The notes below the pieces were generated by a model. It saw nothing but the letters and a program-made list of their open reading frames with translations. It searched no databases and was not told where the DNA came from. 57,649 nt of DNA from Gammaproteobacteria bacterium (lineage in GTDB: Bacteria > Pseudomonadota > Gammaproteobacteria > UBA6002). Positions 9,401 to 17,491 of the stretch are shown one piece after another. Where the stretch lies: assembly GCA_013697705.1 (NCBI GenBank), contig JACCWJ010000046.1, positions 1 to 57,649 of the forward strand. Reading direction: 5' to 3'. Each line of letters begins with the position of its first letter. The stretch's first letter is position 1. The translations under genes and the position numbers were made by a program.

Positions 9401-9935
9401 ATAAATCTAATAACGCTCCTCTTACTGAAAATTCACCGTGTTCCATCACTTGAGACACATGCCTGTAGCCACTGCGTTCTAAGCGTCTCTGGAACTCTGT
9501 GAGATCAATGCTATCTCCTTTCTTGATAGCAAAGGTTAATGCTTCAACGTATTCCCGCGAAGTGGTGAAATGCATAAGGGTATTGATAGGAACAATGATG
9601 ATTCCCTTCGTGAGCTGGGGCAATCTGTAAAGGGTTAGGAGACGTTCTGAAACAATATCTTGATGAGGGGAAAAATGATCATAGGGTAAAATTTCCCAGT
9701 CGGGAAAGGTGAAAATGGGTAAGGAATCATTCTCAAGGGCAAAAAACTCCAATTCATACTGTAATTTCGTGGCGGCCTGCATGTCGGGAGTAACGACCAC
9801 GACGAGTCCCTCATGGGTTTTACTGGCGCAGGAGACCGCTAGGCTTCCAGCAAGGCCATATAATTGACCCCAAAATTGTCGTTCGCCCGGTTTCTTTGGT
9901 ATTATTACTTCTAAAGGAGTGAGATTGCTCATCAT
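6474..9935 (-). CDS. mfd: Transcription-repair coupling factor Mfd
   Basis: A full-length (1153 residue) Mfd. It removes RNA polymerase stalled at DNA lesions and recruits UvrA for nucleotide excision repair. The N-terminal third is UvrB-like. The middle carries the RNA polymerase interaction region (VHLNHGVGRYIGL). The RecG-like motor has Walker A GDVGFGKTE near residue 636 and a DEEHRFG box near 736, with the later QLRGRVGRS helicase motif. The C-terminal domain (ALIPENYLPDVHIRLSFYKR) is present. The gene is divergent from the neighbouring membrane protein, with 27 bp between the starts, and probably transcribes on into the sulfatase-like gene. Confidence 0.97.
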   Translation of the reverse strand: MMSNLTPLEVIIPKKPGERQFWGQLYGLAGSLAVSCASKTHEGLVVVVTPDMQAATKLQYELEFFALENDSLPIFTFPDWEILPYDHFSPHQDIVSERLLTLYRLPQLTKGIIIVPINTLMHFTTSREYVEALTFAIKKGDSIDLTEFQRRLERSGYRHVSQVMEHGEFSVRGALLDLFPMGSTQPYRLDLFDEEVDSIRIFEIETQRSLEVIDEIRLLPAREFPLTEAAITQFRQSWRNMFSGNPAHCPIYESVTKGQYATGIEYYLPLFFDKTHTLFDYFSPNTVIVQIGDIESKANQFWHEVSERYEQLRYDVQKPILAPQEIVLQVNEVFGKLKAFAQIVVQEDPLPERGNARNFNTSPPVDLKIISKAEQPLQAVSNYLEKAENRILFCAETLGRRESILNLLEEIGIRPTLIPSWKEFLESDIKIGMTISALDNGMTLHHPEISLITEAQLFGQQVMQRRLRTRSGHDPENVIKNLTELKIGAPVVHLNHGVGRYIGLQLINTDGFEAEFLTIEYAGGDKLYVPISSLHYIARYTGREDEHAPIYQLGSKKWEKIKQKTAEKIRDVAAELLDIYAKRLAKRGHEFSKPNHDYFTFAAEFPFEATPDQLKAIDEVINDMTSPRPMDRLICGDVGFGKTEVAMRAAFLATQDNVQIAVLVPTTLLAQQHYQNFQDRFANWPIKIAVISRFQTKKEQEQIVKEVTGGKVDILIGTHKLLQADIKFQSLGLLIIDEEHRFGVHQKEKIKAIKAEVDILTLTATPIPRTLNMSLTGVRDLSIIATPPAKRLSIKTFVREYNPAIVREAVLREILRGGQVYFLHNDVQTIQQTCEKLEQLLPEARINFAHGQMTERSLEKVMSDFYHARFNVLVSTTIIESGIDIPTANTIVINKANHFGLAQLHQLRGRVGRSHHQAYAYMLTPPVKTITKDAIKRLEAIESLEDLGAGFMLATYDLEIRGSGEILGEDQSGFIEEVGFHLYSEMLDHAVQSLKEGKEPSQDEPLEMGPEIDLKITALIPENYLPDVHIRLSFYKRISSAKNYAALHQIQVEMVDRFGLFPEPIKNLFAVTQIKLDAIPLGIAKIEMGASQGKMEFTSHPNINLPALLKLIQTEPKRYQFVGSKGLKFALNENTAANKLKMVTDLIKLLTPK

Positions 9936-9962
9936 TTTGATCTTATTTACTAGGAGACATGG

Positions 9963-10706
9963 ATGTATAAGTTAGAAACTGATCCTTTAACGACCGCGGG
10001 GATCTTAAAGAACAGTTGGAGTTTGTATACTACTTCTTTGAAATACATTTTGGTCTGGTCTTTTATCGTTTCTATAGTGCATATCATTCCCACTCTTTTT
10101 GGCTTTGTCGGATTTTTTTATCAAGACTTTTCTGGCCATCTTGAATTTTCTTGGTGGGCTTTGCTTCTTTTTATTGTGTTACTGACCGTAGAAGCTTTTT
10201 TTGTCGCCATATTATTCTATAACATTTATACAATTGCAACGGAACAGAAAGTTAATTATAAATTATCAATCTCTACGGCACTTACTTGCTTAATTCCATT
10301 ATATGTTGCCATGGTATTATATTTCGTCTTCGTCAATGTGGGCATGTTTCTTTTTATTCTACCCGCCGTTTTTATCTCCATAAGTTTGGTTATGTTCTTA
10401 CCTTTTATTGTGATTGACCGCTTGAATGTTTATAAAGCATTTGAAGCGAGCGCACGTTTGGTCTGGGGCAATTGGTGGCAGACATTTATAGTATTGGTTA
10501 TCCCCTATGCTATTTCCTATTTTTTGAGAAGCCTCTTCAAAATTACCCCGTGGGGAGGGGAGTGGTTACTTTTTATTGAAGCAATAATATTAACCATATC
10601 AATGCCTTATTTTTATTCGGCTTTATTGATTCAGTACAACAATTTGAAAATAATTAAGTCACTCCCAGAGCCTATGGCACAACCTCCTCGCACGCAAGGT
10701 CCTTAG
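9963..10706 (+). CDS. YciC-like multi-pass inner membrane protein
   Basis: A 247-residue protein with about six membrane helices and a short Pro-rich cytoplasmic tail. The pattern LILPAVFISISLVMFLPF followed by VIDRLNVYKAFEASARLVWGN (about residues 135-172) is like that of the YciC (UPF0259) and glycerophosphodiesterase membrane-domain superfamily, and the length equals that of E. coli YciC. No enzyme motif is visible. The start is set by a TAGGAG ribosome binding site just upstream. The role is unknown. The family call is by resemblance and moderate. Confidence 0.55.
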   Translation: MYKLETDPLTTAGILKNSWSLYTTSLKYILVWSFIVSIVHIIPTLFGFVGFFYQDFSGHLEFSWWALLLFIVLLTVEAFFVAILFYNIYTIATEQKVNYKLSISTALTCLIPLYVAMVLYFVFVNVGMFLFILPAVFISISLVMFLPFIVIDRLNVYKAFEASARLVWGNWWQTFIVLVIPYAISYFLRSLFKITPWGGEWLLFIEAIILTISMPYFYSALLIQYNNLKIIKSLPEPMAQPPRTQGP

Positions 10707-10754
10707 CACACTGCGCTTTGTAATGCCCAGAGCGTATCAGTGGAGGTTTGGGTT

Positions 10755-10810
10755 CCTTGATTTCGCTTTGCTGCATCAAGGCTACTTTTAATATCGTAGC
10801 CTGGATCCGG
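10755..10810. repeat. Dispersed 31-bp repeat, inverted pair (one arm truncated)
   Basis: 10755-10785 is a minus-oriented copy (ends GCATCAAGGCTAC) of the unit that also occurs at 25750-25780. 10796-10810 is a plus-oriented partial copy (GTAGCCTGGATCCGG) that lacks the middle of the unit. It lies between two genes that end facing each other. Further copies are at 25800-25830 and 29801-29831. Confidence 0.7.
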
Positions 10811-10824
10811 CACTGGTTCTACGC

Positions 10825-11163
10825 TTAGCTTGATTTGCAAAAATTATCGATCTTAGCAGCAACAATGAAATCATTTTCAGACAGACCGGAAATAGCATGG
10901 GTCATTAATTCCAATTTGCAGTAATCATAGCCAATTTTCATATCGGGGTGATGCATATCTTGATTGGCAATCCAGGCCACTGCGTTCACAAAAGCCATCG
11001 TTTTATAGAAGTTTTTAAACGAGAAGTCTTTCGTGATTGATTTGTTGTTTTCACCTACCTTCCAGCCATCAAGTTTTTGTATTAATTCCTCAGCTTTTTC
11101 TTTGGAAAGCGGCTGCACGCCTCCTTCACAGGGTACACATTTCTTCTCAGTTAAATCTGTCAT
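10825..11163 (-). CDS. phhB: Pterin-4a-carbinolamine dehydratase
   Basis: A 112-residue protein of the PCD/DCoH family. It dehydrates 4a-hydroxytetrahydropterin, recycling the pterin cofactor of aromatic amino acid hydroxylases. The conserved active-site stretch is seen as ANQDMHHPDMKIGYDYCKLELMTHA split around the His-His pair, with TKDFSFKNFYKTMAFVNAVA before it. The start at 11163 (MTDLTEKKC) has a GGAG ribosome binding site. The gene is 13 bp downstream of mnmA and probably last in a rluE-mnmA-phhB unit. No phenylalanine hydroxylase is in the window, so its partner enzyme is not seen. Confidence 0.9.
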   Translation of the reverse strand: MTDLTEKKCVPCEGGVQPLSKEKAEELIQKLDGWKVGENNKSITKDFSFKNFYKTMAFVNAVAWIANQDMHHPDMKIGYDYCKLELMTHAISGLSENDFIVAAKIDNFCKSS

Positions 11164-11176
11164 GATTGTCTCCATA

Positions 11177-12259
11177 TTAACGAATTATTCCGCCTCCCAA
11201 ACAAAGCTCATCTTGATAAAAAACAATAGATTGCCCTGGAGTGATGGCGCGTTGGTATTGCAAAAATTCAACATGATATTCTTGCTCATTTAATGCAGAG
11301 ATAATACAGGGTTGGTCCATTTGGCGGTAGCGTATTTTTGCAGTGCAGTGAAATGGAGAACTCGGCGCTTTAGTTATCCACACTACATCACTACACACTA
11401 ATGCATTTTTCAGTAATAACGGATGATCCTGATTTTGGCCAACAATTAATGTATTTCGTGGAATATCTTTGTAGAGTACATACCAGGGTGCTTCTGAGTG
11501 ATTCTTGCTGCCGCCAATTCCCAGGCCTTGACGTTGACCCAGGGTGTAAAACATTAGTCCTTGATGTTTCCCTATTACCTCGCCCAAATCTGTTTCAATA
11601 TTACCTGGCTGAGCTAAAAGATATTCACTCAGAAAATCTTTAAATTTACGTTCTCCAATAAAACAAATGCCCGTACTATCTTTTTTAGTGGAATTAATAA
11701 ACCCTGCGTGTTTTGCAATGTTTCGCACCTCGGTCTTTTTCATGTCACCTAAGGGAAACAAACTGTGCGATAGCTGAAATTGATTTAAGCGATGCAAAAA
11801 ATAACTTTGATCTTTACTCGTATCCACTGCCTTTTTTAGATAAGTAATATTGTCGATTGTACTGAGCTTTGAATAGTGACCTGTTGCAATGTAGTCTGCC
11901 CCTAAATTAATTGCATAATTGAGAAATGCTTTGAATTTAATTTCTTGATTACACAGAATATCTGGATTAGGTGTTCTGCCTCGGGCGAGTTCATCAAGAA
12001 AGTTTTGAAAAACTTTCTCCCAATATTCTTCTGCGAAATTAACCGTTTTAAGGGGGATTTCAATTTTGTCACAGACTGACCTTGCATCCGTCAAATCTTG
12101 CATAGCAGAGCAGTAGGGGTCTTCTCTATCTGCTTCCCAGTTTTGCATGAAAACACCCGTCAGTTTGTATCCCTGTTGTTTTAACAGTAATGCAGCGACT
12201 GATGAATCAACCCCGCCTGAGAGGCCCACTACAATATGTTGTTTATTTTGGTAAGTCAT
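11177..12259 (-). CDS. mnmA: tRNA-specific 2-thiouridylase MnmA
   Basis: A 360-residue enzyme that places the 2-thio group on U34 of tRNA-Lys, -Glu and -Gln using ATP and a persulfide relay. The PP-loop SGGVDSS is at residues 14-20. The two catalytic cysteines are Cys103 in TPNPDILCNQEIKF and Cys199 in STGICFIGERKF. The C-terminal beta-barrel region includes YTLGQRQGLGIGG. Length and motifs are canonical. It lies 45 bp after rluE, as the same two genes lie close together in E. coli beside icd. Confidence 0.97.
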   Translation of the reverse strand: MTYQNKQHIVVGLSGGVDSSVAALLLKQQGYKLTGVFMQNWEADREDPYCSAMQDLTDARSVCDKIEIPLKTVNFAEEYWEKVFQNFLDELARGRTPNPDILCNQEIKFKAFLNYAINLGADYIATGHYSKLSTIDNITYLKKAVDTSKDQSYFLHRLNQFQLSHSLFPLGDMKKTEVRNIAKHAGFINSTKKDSTGICFIGERKFKDFLSEYLLAQPGNIETDLGEVIGKHQGLMFYTLGQRQGLGIGGSKNHSEAPWYVLYKDIPRNTLIVGQNQDHPLLLKNALVCSDVVWITKAPSSPFHCTAKIRYRQMDQPCIISALNEQEYHVEFLQYQRAITPGQSIVFYQDELCLGGGIIR

Positions 12260-12304
12260 AGATTCTCGTAGAAATTCATTATTTTAACATAAAAACTTTT
12301 AAAT

Positions 12305-12832
12305 TTAACTGCAGCGCCATTGGCCTGGTTGCAGGTCAGATAATTGCCATTCTCCAATCGCAACGCGGACGATGCGAAGGGTAGGGAATCCTACCGCGGC
12401 TGTCATGCGACGGATTTGTCGATTTCTGCCTTCTTTTAATTTGATCTCGAGCCAGGTGGTGGGAATAGTAGCGCGAAATCGTATCGGCGGATGTCGTTCC
12501 CAAATCGAAGGTGGCTCAATTATTTTTATTTTTGCCGGTTTGGTGACCCCATCATTTAATAAAACGCCGGTCGTCAGCTTATTAAGTGCGGGGGAGGGTG
12601 GCACTCCCTCTACCTGCACCCAATAGGTTTTTTCTAATTTGAATTTGGGGTGCATAATTTTATGTCTTAAGACGGGGTCGTCAGTTAACACCACAAGCCC
12701 TTCGCTATCTTTATCTAGTCTTCCTGCGGGATACACATTTGGCACTTTAATATAGTCAGATAAAGTCTCGCGTTCCTCTTTATCTGTAAACTGTGTGAGG
12801 ACCCCAAAGGGTTTATTAAATAAAATCACCAT
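12305..12832 (-). CDS. rluE: 23S rRNA pseudouridine synthase RluE
   Basis: A 175-residue RsuA/RluB-type pseudouridine synthase without an N-terminal S4 domain. In E. coli RluE modifies U2457 of 23S rRNA. The catalytic Asp40 sits in AGRLDKDSEGLVVLTDD, and the C-terminal motif KEGRNRQIRRMTAAVG is clear. The lack of an S4 domain and the neighbourhood (mnmA downstream, icd divergent) favour RluE over RluB or RsuA. Confidence 0.92.
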   Translation of the reverse strand: MVILFNKPFGVLTQFTDKEERETLSDYIKVPNVYPAGRLDKDSEGLVVLTDDPVLRHKIMHPKFKLEKTYWVQVEGVPPSPALNKLTTGVLLNDGVTKPAKIKIIEPPSIWERHPPIRFRATIPTTWLEIKLKEGRNRQIRRMTAAVGFPTLRIVRVAIGEWQLSDLQPGQWRCS

Positions 12833-12923
12833 GTTTTTGAGCTCGACTTAAGCATTGCCTAATAGGATTTTCAGGTAAAAAATGATATTCTGCCGCAACC
12901 AATTTTAAAAAAATGGAGCAATA

Positions 12924-14180
12924 ATGGCATACCAACATATCAAAGTACCCCACCAGGGCGAAAAAATTAAAGTTAAGTCTGACTTATCCTTAGACGTGCC
13001 AGACCAACCCATAATTCCATTCATCGAAGGTGATGGAATAGGCGTTGATATTACACCCGTTATGAAAAAAGTGTTAGACGCTGCAGTGCTTAAGGCGTAT
13101 GGAGATCAACGAAAAATCTCATGGATGGAAGTTTTTGCCGGGGAAAAATCCACTAAAGTTTACGGCGCTGATGTTTGGTTACCAGAAGAAACCCTCGAGT
13201 CAATTAGGGAATATGTGGTAGCCATAAAAGGTCCTCTGACTACCCCTGTTAGTGGTGGCATTCGTTCATTAAACGTAGCGCTACGACAACAACTCGACTT
13301 GTATGTGTGTCTTCGTCCTATTCGTTATTACGAAGGAACACCCAGTCCAGTGAAGGAGCCGTGGAACGTTGACATGGTTATCTTCAGAGAAAACTCAGAA
13401 GACATCTATGCAGGAATTGAATGGGCAGCCGAGACAGCGGAAGCGAAAAAGGTCATAAATTTCCTCTGCAATGAAATGGGAGTGACGAAAATTCGTTTTC
13501 CAGAACATTGTGGAATAGGCATAAAACCTGTTTCCAAGCAGGGGTCAAGTCGCCTCGTAACACGCGCTATTCAATACGCCATTGATAACGATCGTGAGTC
13601 TGTCACCTTGGTGCATAAAGGCAATATTATGAAATTTACCGAAGGCGCCTTTAAAGACTGGGGGTATGAAGTGGCGCGGGAGAAATTTGGCGCAACGCCT
13701 CTTGATGGCGGTCCTTGGCATGTGCTTAAAAATCCAAAAACAGGTAAAGATATTGTAATCAAGGATGCCATAGCAGACGCCTTCCTTCAGCAAACTCTGT
13801 TGAGACCCGTCGAATTCAGCGTTATAGCCACTTTAAATTTGAATGGTGATTATCTATCAGATGCGCTCGCGGCCCAGGTAGGCGGCATTGGAATAGCCCC
13901 TGGAGCAAATATTGGTGATCGATCTGCTATTTTTGAGGCAACTCATGGCACCGCTCCCCGGTATGCAGGCCAAAATGCGGTCAATCCGGGTTCCATAATT
14001 CTGTCGGGTGAAATGATGCTACGTCATCTTGGCTGGCTAGAAGCGGCAGATTTGATTAATAAAGGGATGGAAGGTGCTATTGAAGCAAAAACCGTCACCT
14101 ATGATTTTCATCGTTTTATGAGTGATGCAAAACTACTTTCCACCTCTGATTTTGGCGATGCCATTATTAGCCACATGTAA
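12924..14180 (+). CDS. icd: NADP-dependent isocitrate dehydrogenase
   Basis: A 418-residue homodimeric-type isocitrate dehydrogenase that oxidises isocitrate to 2-oxoglutarate in the TCA cycle. Substrate-binding [22 protein letters not shown] includes the Ser that AceK phosphorylates in E. coli; whether that control exists here cannot be told. The C-terminal nucleotide-binding region with [11 protein letters not shown] is present. A GGAGCAATA ribosome binding site precedes the ATG. The gene is divergent from rluE across 91 bp that must hold both promoters. Confidence 0.97.
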   Translation: MAYQHIKVPHQGEKIKVKSDLSLDVPDQPIIPFIEGDGIGVDITPVMKKVLDAAVLKAYGDQRKISWMEVFAGEKSTKVYGADVWLPEETLESIREYVVAIKGPLTTPVSGGIRSLNVALRQQLDLYVCLRPIRYYEGTPSPVKEPWNVDMVIFRENSEDIYAGIEWAAETAEAKKVINFLCNEMGVTKIRFPEHCGIGIKPVSKQGSSRLVTRAIQYAIDNDRESVTLVHKGNIMKFTEGAFKDWGYEVAREKFGATPLDGGPWHVLKNPKTGKDIVIKDAIADAFLQQTLLRPVEFSVIATLNLNGDYLSDALAAQVGGIGIAPGANIGDRSAIFEATHGTAPRYAGQNAVNPGSIILSGEMMLRHLGWLEAADLINKGMEGAIEAKTVTYDFHRFMSDAKLLSTSDFGDAIISHM

Positions 14181-14187
14181 AATATCG

Positions 14188-14240
14188 GTGCTGAGTGAGG
14201 GGGGGTTAACGACCTCCCACTCTTTCTGGGCGCTCAGCAT
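14188..14240. terminator. Imperfect hairpin after icd
   Basis: GCTGAG near 14189 pairs with CTCAGC near 14233, and inside them GAGTGaGGG pairs with CCTCCCACTC around TTAACGA. It lies directly after the icd stop codon. No clean U-tract follows, so the terminator call is tentative. Confidence 0.4.
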
Positions 14241-14365
14241 ATAATCTCTATTTGTCAAAGTTTTTCTAATTTTTAAGTTATTGTTCCTAAATTGAAAAAT
14301 TACAGTTCAAAACAGGAAAAATCTTTCAAAATCGACTAATTTTAAAGTAAGCGAGAGAAATAAAT

Positions 14366-14683
14366 ATGAACTATGAAAACGTACATGATGTGGGCAGCTT
14401 AGTAGTACAGGAAGTTCGCCCAGACATAAAAAAACCAAATCTGTACCAGGTGGTATTATTCAATGATGATTTTACGCCGATGGATTTTGTAGTAGGAGTA
14501 CTTATTAACTTTTTTAATCATAATAAAGAGCGAGCCACTAAAATCATGTTGCAGGTACATTTAGAAGGGAAAGGTATATGTGGAAAGTTTACATACGATA
14601 TAGCGGAGACGAAAGTGGCTCAGGTTAACAATTATGCCCGTAGTTCTGAATATCCTCTATTGTGCAGTATGGAGATTGCATAA
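14366..14683 (+). CDS. clpS: ClpS adaptor for ClpAP
   Basis: A 105-residue ClpS. It binds the N-domain of ClpA and delivers N-degron substrates to ClpAP. The core is clear: [17 protein letters not shown] with the Asn-Asp and Met that form the amino-acid pocket, then [19 protein letters not shown]. The N-terminal extension is the usual disordered length. It lies 18 bp before clpA with a strong AAGGAGG ribosome binding site in the gap. Confidence 0.96.
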   Translation: MNYENVHDVGSLVVQEVRPDIKKPNLYQVVLFNDDFTPMDFVVGVLINFFNHNKERATKIMLQVHLEGKGICGKFTYDIAETKVAQVNNYARSSEYPLLCSMEIA

Positions 14684-14701
14684 GGAGTAAGGAGGTGCAA
14701 C

Positions 14702-16960
14702 ATGTTTAGTAGAGCACTAGAAATTAGCATTAATAATGCTTTTGAGAGAGCCAGGGATAAGAGGCACGAATTTATAACAGTAGAACACCTACTGTTATCT
14801 CTTCTGGATAATCCTGATGCTGTCGAGGTTCTGGTCGCTTGTGGGGCCGATCTCAATCGGTTAAAGATTGGATTAGGTATATTTGTAGATGAAACAACGC
14901 CATTATTACCCGCGAGTAATGATGCGGATATCCAACCGACATTAGGATTTCAACGCGTGCTGCAGCGTTCAATAATCCAAGTGCAAACCGCGGGCAAGTC
15001 TGAAGTAACGGGCGCCAACGTCCTAGTGGCTATTTTTGGTGAGCAGGAAAGCCAATCTGTCTATTTTTTAAGCCAGGAAAATGTGACGCGTTTTGACGTA
15101 GTAAATTATATATCTCATGGGATATCTAAGGTCCATCATCATCATCATTCAAGCCCAAGTCCTCTGGAAAGGTCGACCGACCATGACCCCAATGAGGGAT
15201 TTGTGCATGAAAGTGCACTCGAACGTTTTGCTATCAATCTGAACGAACAGGCCAAAACAGGTCGAATTGATCCATTGATAGGGCGGAAAGATGAAATTAT
15301 CCGAACCGTGCAAGTACTTTGCAGGAGGCGTAAAAACAATCCTTTATTGGTAGGGGAAGCCGGCGTAGGTAAGACTGCCATCGCAGAAGGATTAGCTAAA
15401 CTTATCGTCGAAAAAAAGGTTCCCGAACCAATATTAAATAGCACCGTATTTGCCCTCGATCTGGGCATGCTATTAGCAGGTACTAAGTACCGTGGGGACT
15501 TTGAAAAACGTTTCAAAGAAGTATTGAAAGATCTTAAACGCCATCCTGGCGCTATCGTCTTTATTGACGAGATTCATACCATTATTGGCGCGGGTGCGGC
15601 ATCAGGCGGCACGATGGATGCCTCTAATCTGTTAAAACCTCTTTTGAGCAGTGGAGAAATCCGTTGCATGGGTTCAACGACCTATCAGGAATACCGTACT
15701 ATTTTTGAAAAAGACCGCGCCTTAACGCGTCGTTTCCAGAAAATTGATATTTCTGAGCCATCAGTCGCTGATACTTACAAGATACTTTGTGGGCTAAAGA
15801 GTAGGTTTGAATCTTATCATGGAGTCAAATATACCTTTACTGCACTAAAGGCGGCGGCAGAGCTTTCTGATCGATACATCAATGAAAGACATCTGCCCGA
15901 TAAGGCTATAGATGTAATTGACGAGGCAGGGGCTTATCAACGCCTTCAGCCTCCTCATAAAAAACGACGTGTCATTGGTGGCCGGGATATTGAAGAGGTT
16001 GTGGCTAAAATTGCTCGGATTCCAACCCGGCATGTCACGTTATCAGATCAGACAGTGTTAAAAAATATTGAAGAAGATCTGCGCATGTTGGTATTTGGTC
16101 AAGAGCATGCTATTTCTTCACTTTGCACATCTATTAAGCTTGCAAGATCAGGCCTAAGAGAGCCGGATAAACCAGTAGGCTGCTTCCTTTTTGCAGGGCC
16201 TACGGGGGTCGGCAAAACTGAGGTAACGCGGCAATTAGCTATAACCTTGGGCATTGAATTGGTGCGCTTTGATATGTCTGAATACATGGAGCGTCATACA
16301 GTTTCTCGTTTAATCGGGGCCCCTCCTGGCTACGTGGGATACGACCAAGGTGGGCTATTGACTGAAGCCATAAATAAACATCCTCATGCGGTGCTGCTTT
16401 TAGATGAAATTGAGAAAGCGCATTCTGATGTTTATAACCTCTTATTGCAGGTAATGGATCATGGCACTTTAACTGACAATAATGGACGCAGCGCTGATTT
16501 CAGACATGTCATTGTAGTAATGACTACCAATGCTGGAGCAGAGCTACTAGAGCGGTCTACTATTGGCTTTATCGAGCAGGATAATCAAAGTGAGAGTAAT
16601 GCAGCCATCAAAAAGCTGTTCACGCCTGAGTTTAGAAATCGACTGGATGCGATTATTCAATTTAACCACTTAACCACTGTCACTCTAGATAAAGTTGTTG
16701 AGAAATTCTTGAGCGAGCTTCAATCTGTTCTCTCTACTAAATCTGTTAAATTAAATATTAATAACAGCGCAAAAGAGTGGCTAGCCAGAAATGGGTACGA
16801 CAAAAAAATGGGTGCGAGACCAATGAGTCGGCTCATACAAGATCAGATCAAGAAGCCGCTAGCGGACAAATTGTTATTTGGCAATTTGATCAATGGTGGC
16901 GTCGTCAACATCACTGAAGAGAATGACCAGCTGGTCATCACTACGGAAGACGAATCATAA
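14702..16960 (+). CDS. clpA: ClpA, ATPase subunit of ClpAP protease
   Basis: A 752-residue Hsp100 unfoldase: N-domain with two Clp repeats (1-140), AAA1 with Walker A GEAGVGKT at 218-225, AAA2 with Walker A GPTGVGKT at 499-506, and a C-terminal D2 small domain. It unfolds substrates and feeds them to ClpP. The linker between the N-domain and AAA1 carries a natural run of five His residues (about 142-146), not typical of E. coli ClpA. The gene converges on infA. Confidence 0.97.
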   Translation: MFSRALEISINNAFERARDKRHEFITVEHLLLSLLDNPDAVEVLVACGADLNRLKIGLGIFVDETTPLLPASNDADIQPTLGFQRVLQRSIIQVQTAGKSEVTGANVLVAIFGEQESQSVYFLSQENVTRFDVVNYISHGISKVHHHHHSSPSPLERSTDHDPNEGFVHESALERFAINLNEQAKTGRIDPLIGRKDEIIRTVQVLCRRRKNNPLLVGEAGVGKTAIAEGLAKLIVEKKVPEPILNSTVFALDLGMLLAGTKYRGDFEKRFKEVLKDLKRHPGAIVFIDEIHTIIGAGAASGGTMDASNLLKPLLSSGEIRCMGSTTYQEYRTIFEKDRALTRRFQKIDISEPSVADTYKILCGLKSRFESYHGVKYTFTALKAAAELSDRYINERHLPDKAIDVIDEAGAYQRLQPPHKKRRVIGGRDIEEVVAKIARIPTRHVTLSDQTVLKNIEEDLRMLVFGQEHAISSLCTSIKLARSGLREPDKPVGCFLFAGPTGVGKTEVTRQLAITLGIELVRFDMSEYMERHTVSRLIGAPPGYVGYDQGGLLTEAINKHPHAVLLLDEIEKAHSDVYNLLLQVMDHGTLTDNNGRSADFRHVIVVMTTNAGAELLERSTIGFIEQDNQSESNAAIKKLFTPEFRNRLDAIIQFNHLTTVTLDKVVEKFLSELQSVLSTKSVKLNINNSAKEWLARNGYDKKMGARPMSRLIQDQIKKPLADKLLFGNLINGGVVNITEENDQLVITTEDES

Positions 16961-16964
16961 CACT

Positions 16965-16987
16965 TAGGCCGAGAGTCTCTCGGCCTA
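16965..16987. terminator. Shared hairpin between clpA and infA
   Basis: A perfect inverted repeat, TAGGCCGAGAG and CTCTCGGCCTA around a single base, lies between the converging clpA and infA genes. Its right end includes the TAG stop codon of infA (16987-16985). It can terminate in both directions, though U-tracts are weak. Confidence 0.75.
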
Positions 16988-17242
16988 ACTTCCTTCTTCA
17001 GCCTGTTCGGTGGCCTTCTTCTTATCAGGATTTCGAAAACTGATACGGCCTTTGGTGAGGTCATAGGGCGTTAGCTCTACGGTAACGGTATCCCCAGTTA
17101 AGATGCGGATATAATTTTTTCTCATTCGACCCGAGATATGGGCAGTAATAATATGTCCGTTTTCTAATTTCACTCGGAACATGGTATTAGGTAAGGTTTC
17201 TACCACTACCCCTTGCATTTCAATATGTTCTTCTTTAGGCAT
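16985..17242 (-). CDS. infA: Translation initiation factor IF-1
   Basis: An 85-residue IF-1 (S1/OB fold) that binds the ribosomal A site during initiation. The sequence from [13 protein letters not shown] to LTKGRISFR is close to the canonical 72-residue protein. Beyond it is a charged tail of about 13 residues ([15 protein letters not shown]) not found in E. coli IF-1. The start at 17242 is chosen by the family N-terminus. Convergent placement next to clpA matches E. coli. Confidence 0.96.
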   Translation of the reverse strand: MPKEEHIEMQGVVVETLPNTMFRVKLENGHIITAHISGRMRKNYIRILTGDTVTVELTPYDLTKGRISFRNPDKKKATEQAEEGS

Positions 17243-17350
17243 GAATTCTAATAAACTCCAAAAAGCAAGTATCATACCTATTTAAATAGGAAAAGTCACC
17301 TTGCGGCATGGATTTTTAGTACCGCAGCATCGACTCTCGCATCTAGCGTA

Positions 17351-17379
17351 TTGACAAGACTTATAGAGATGCTAAGGTT
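17351..17379 (+). promoter_or_regulatory. Possible promoter for the porin gene
   Basis: A perfect TTGACA box is at 17351-17356, about 140 bp before the porin start. A weak -10 candidate (TAAGGT) sits 16 bp further on. A separate TATAAC is at 17468. The -35 box is clear, the rest is not, so the call is weak. Confidence 0.3.
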
Positions 17380-17491
17380 ATTGCCTGTTGATATGGAAAT
17401 AAACGAAGGATAAAAAGGGAATCGAATAAAGGGATGTAAATTAAGGACTATTAAGGAAGCTTATTACTATAACAAAATTTGGAGCTTCATT

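Noticed and set aside
15145-15516. 123-residue frame opposite clpA
   Set aside because: It is a shadow on the other strand of a strongly conserved gene, with no ribosome binding site or domain.
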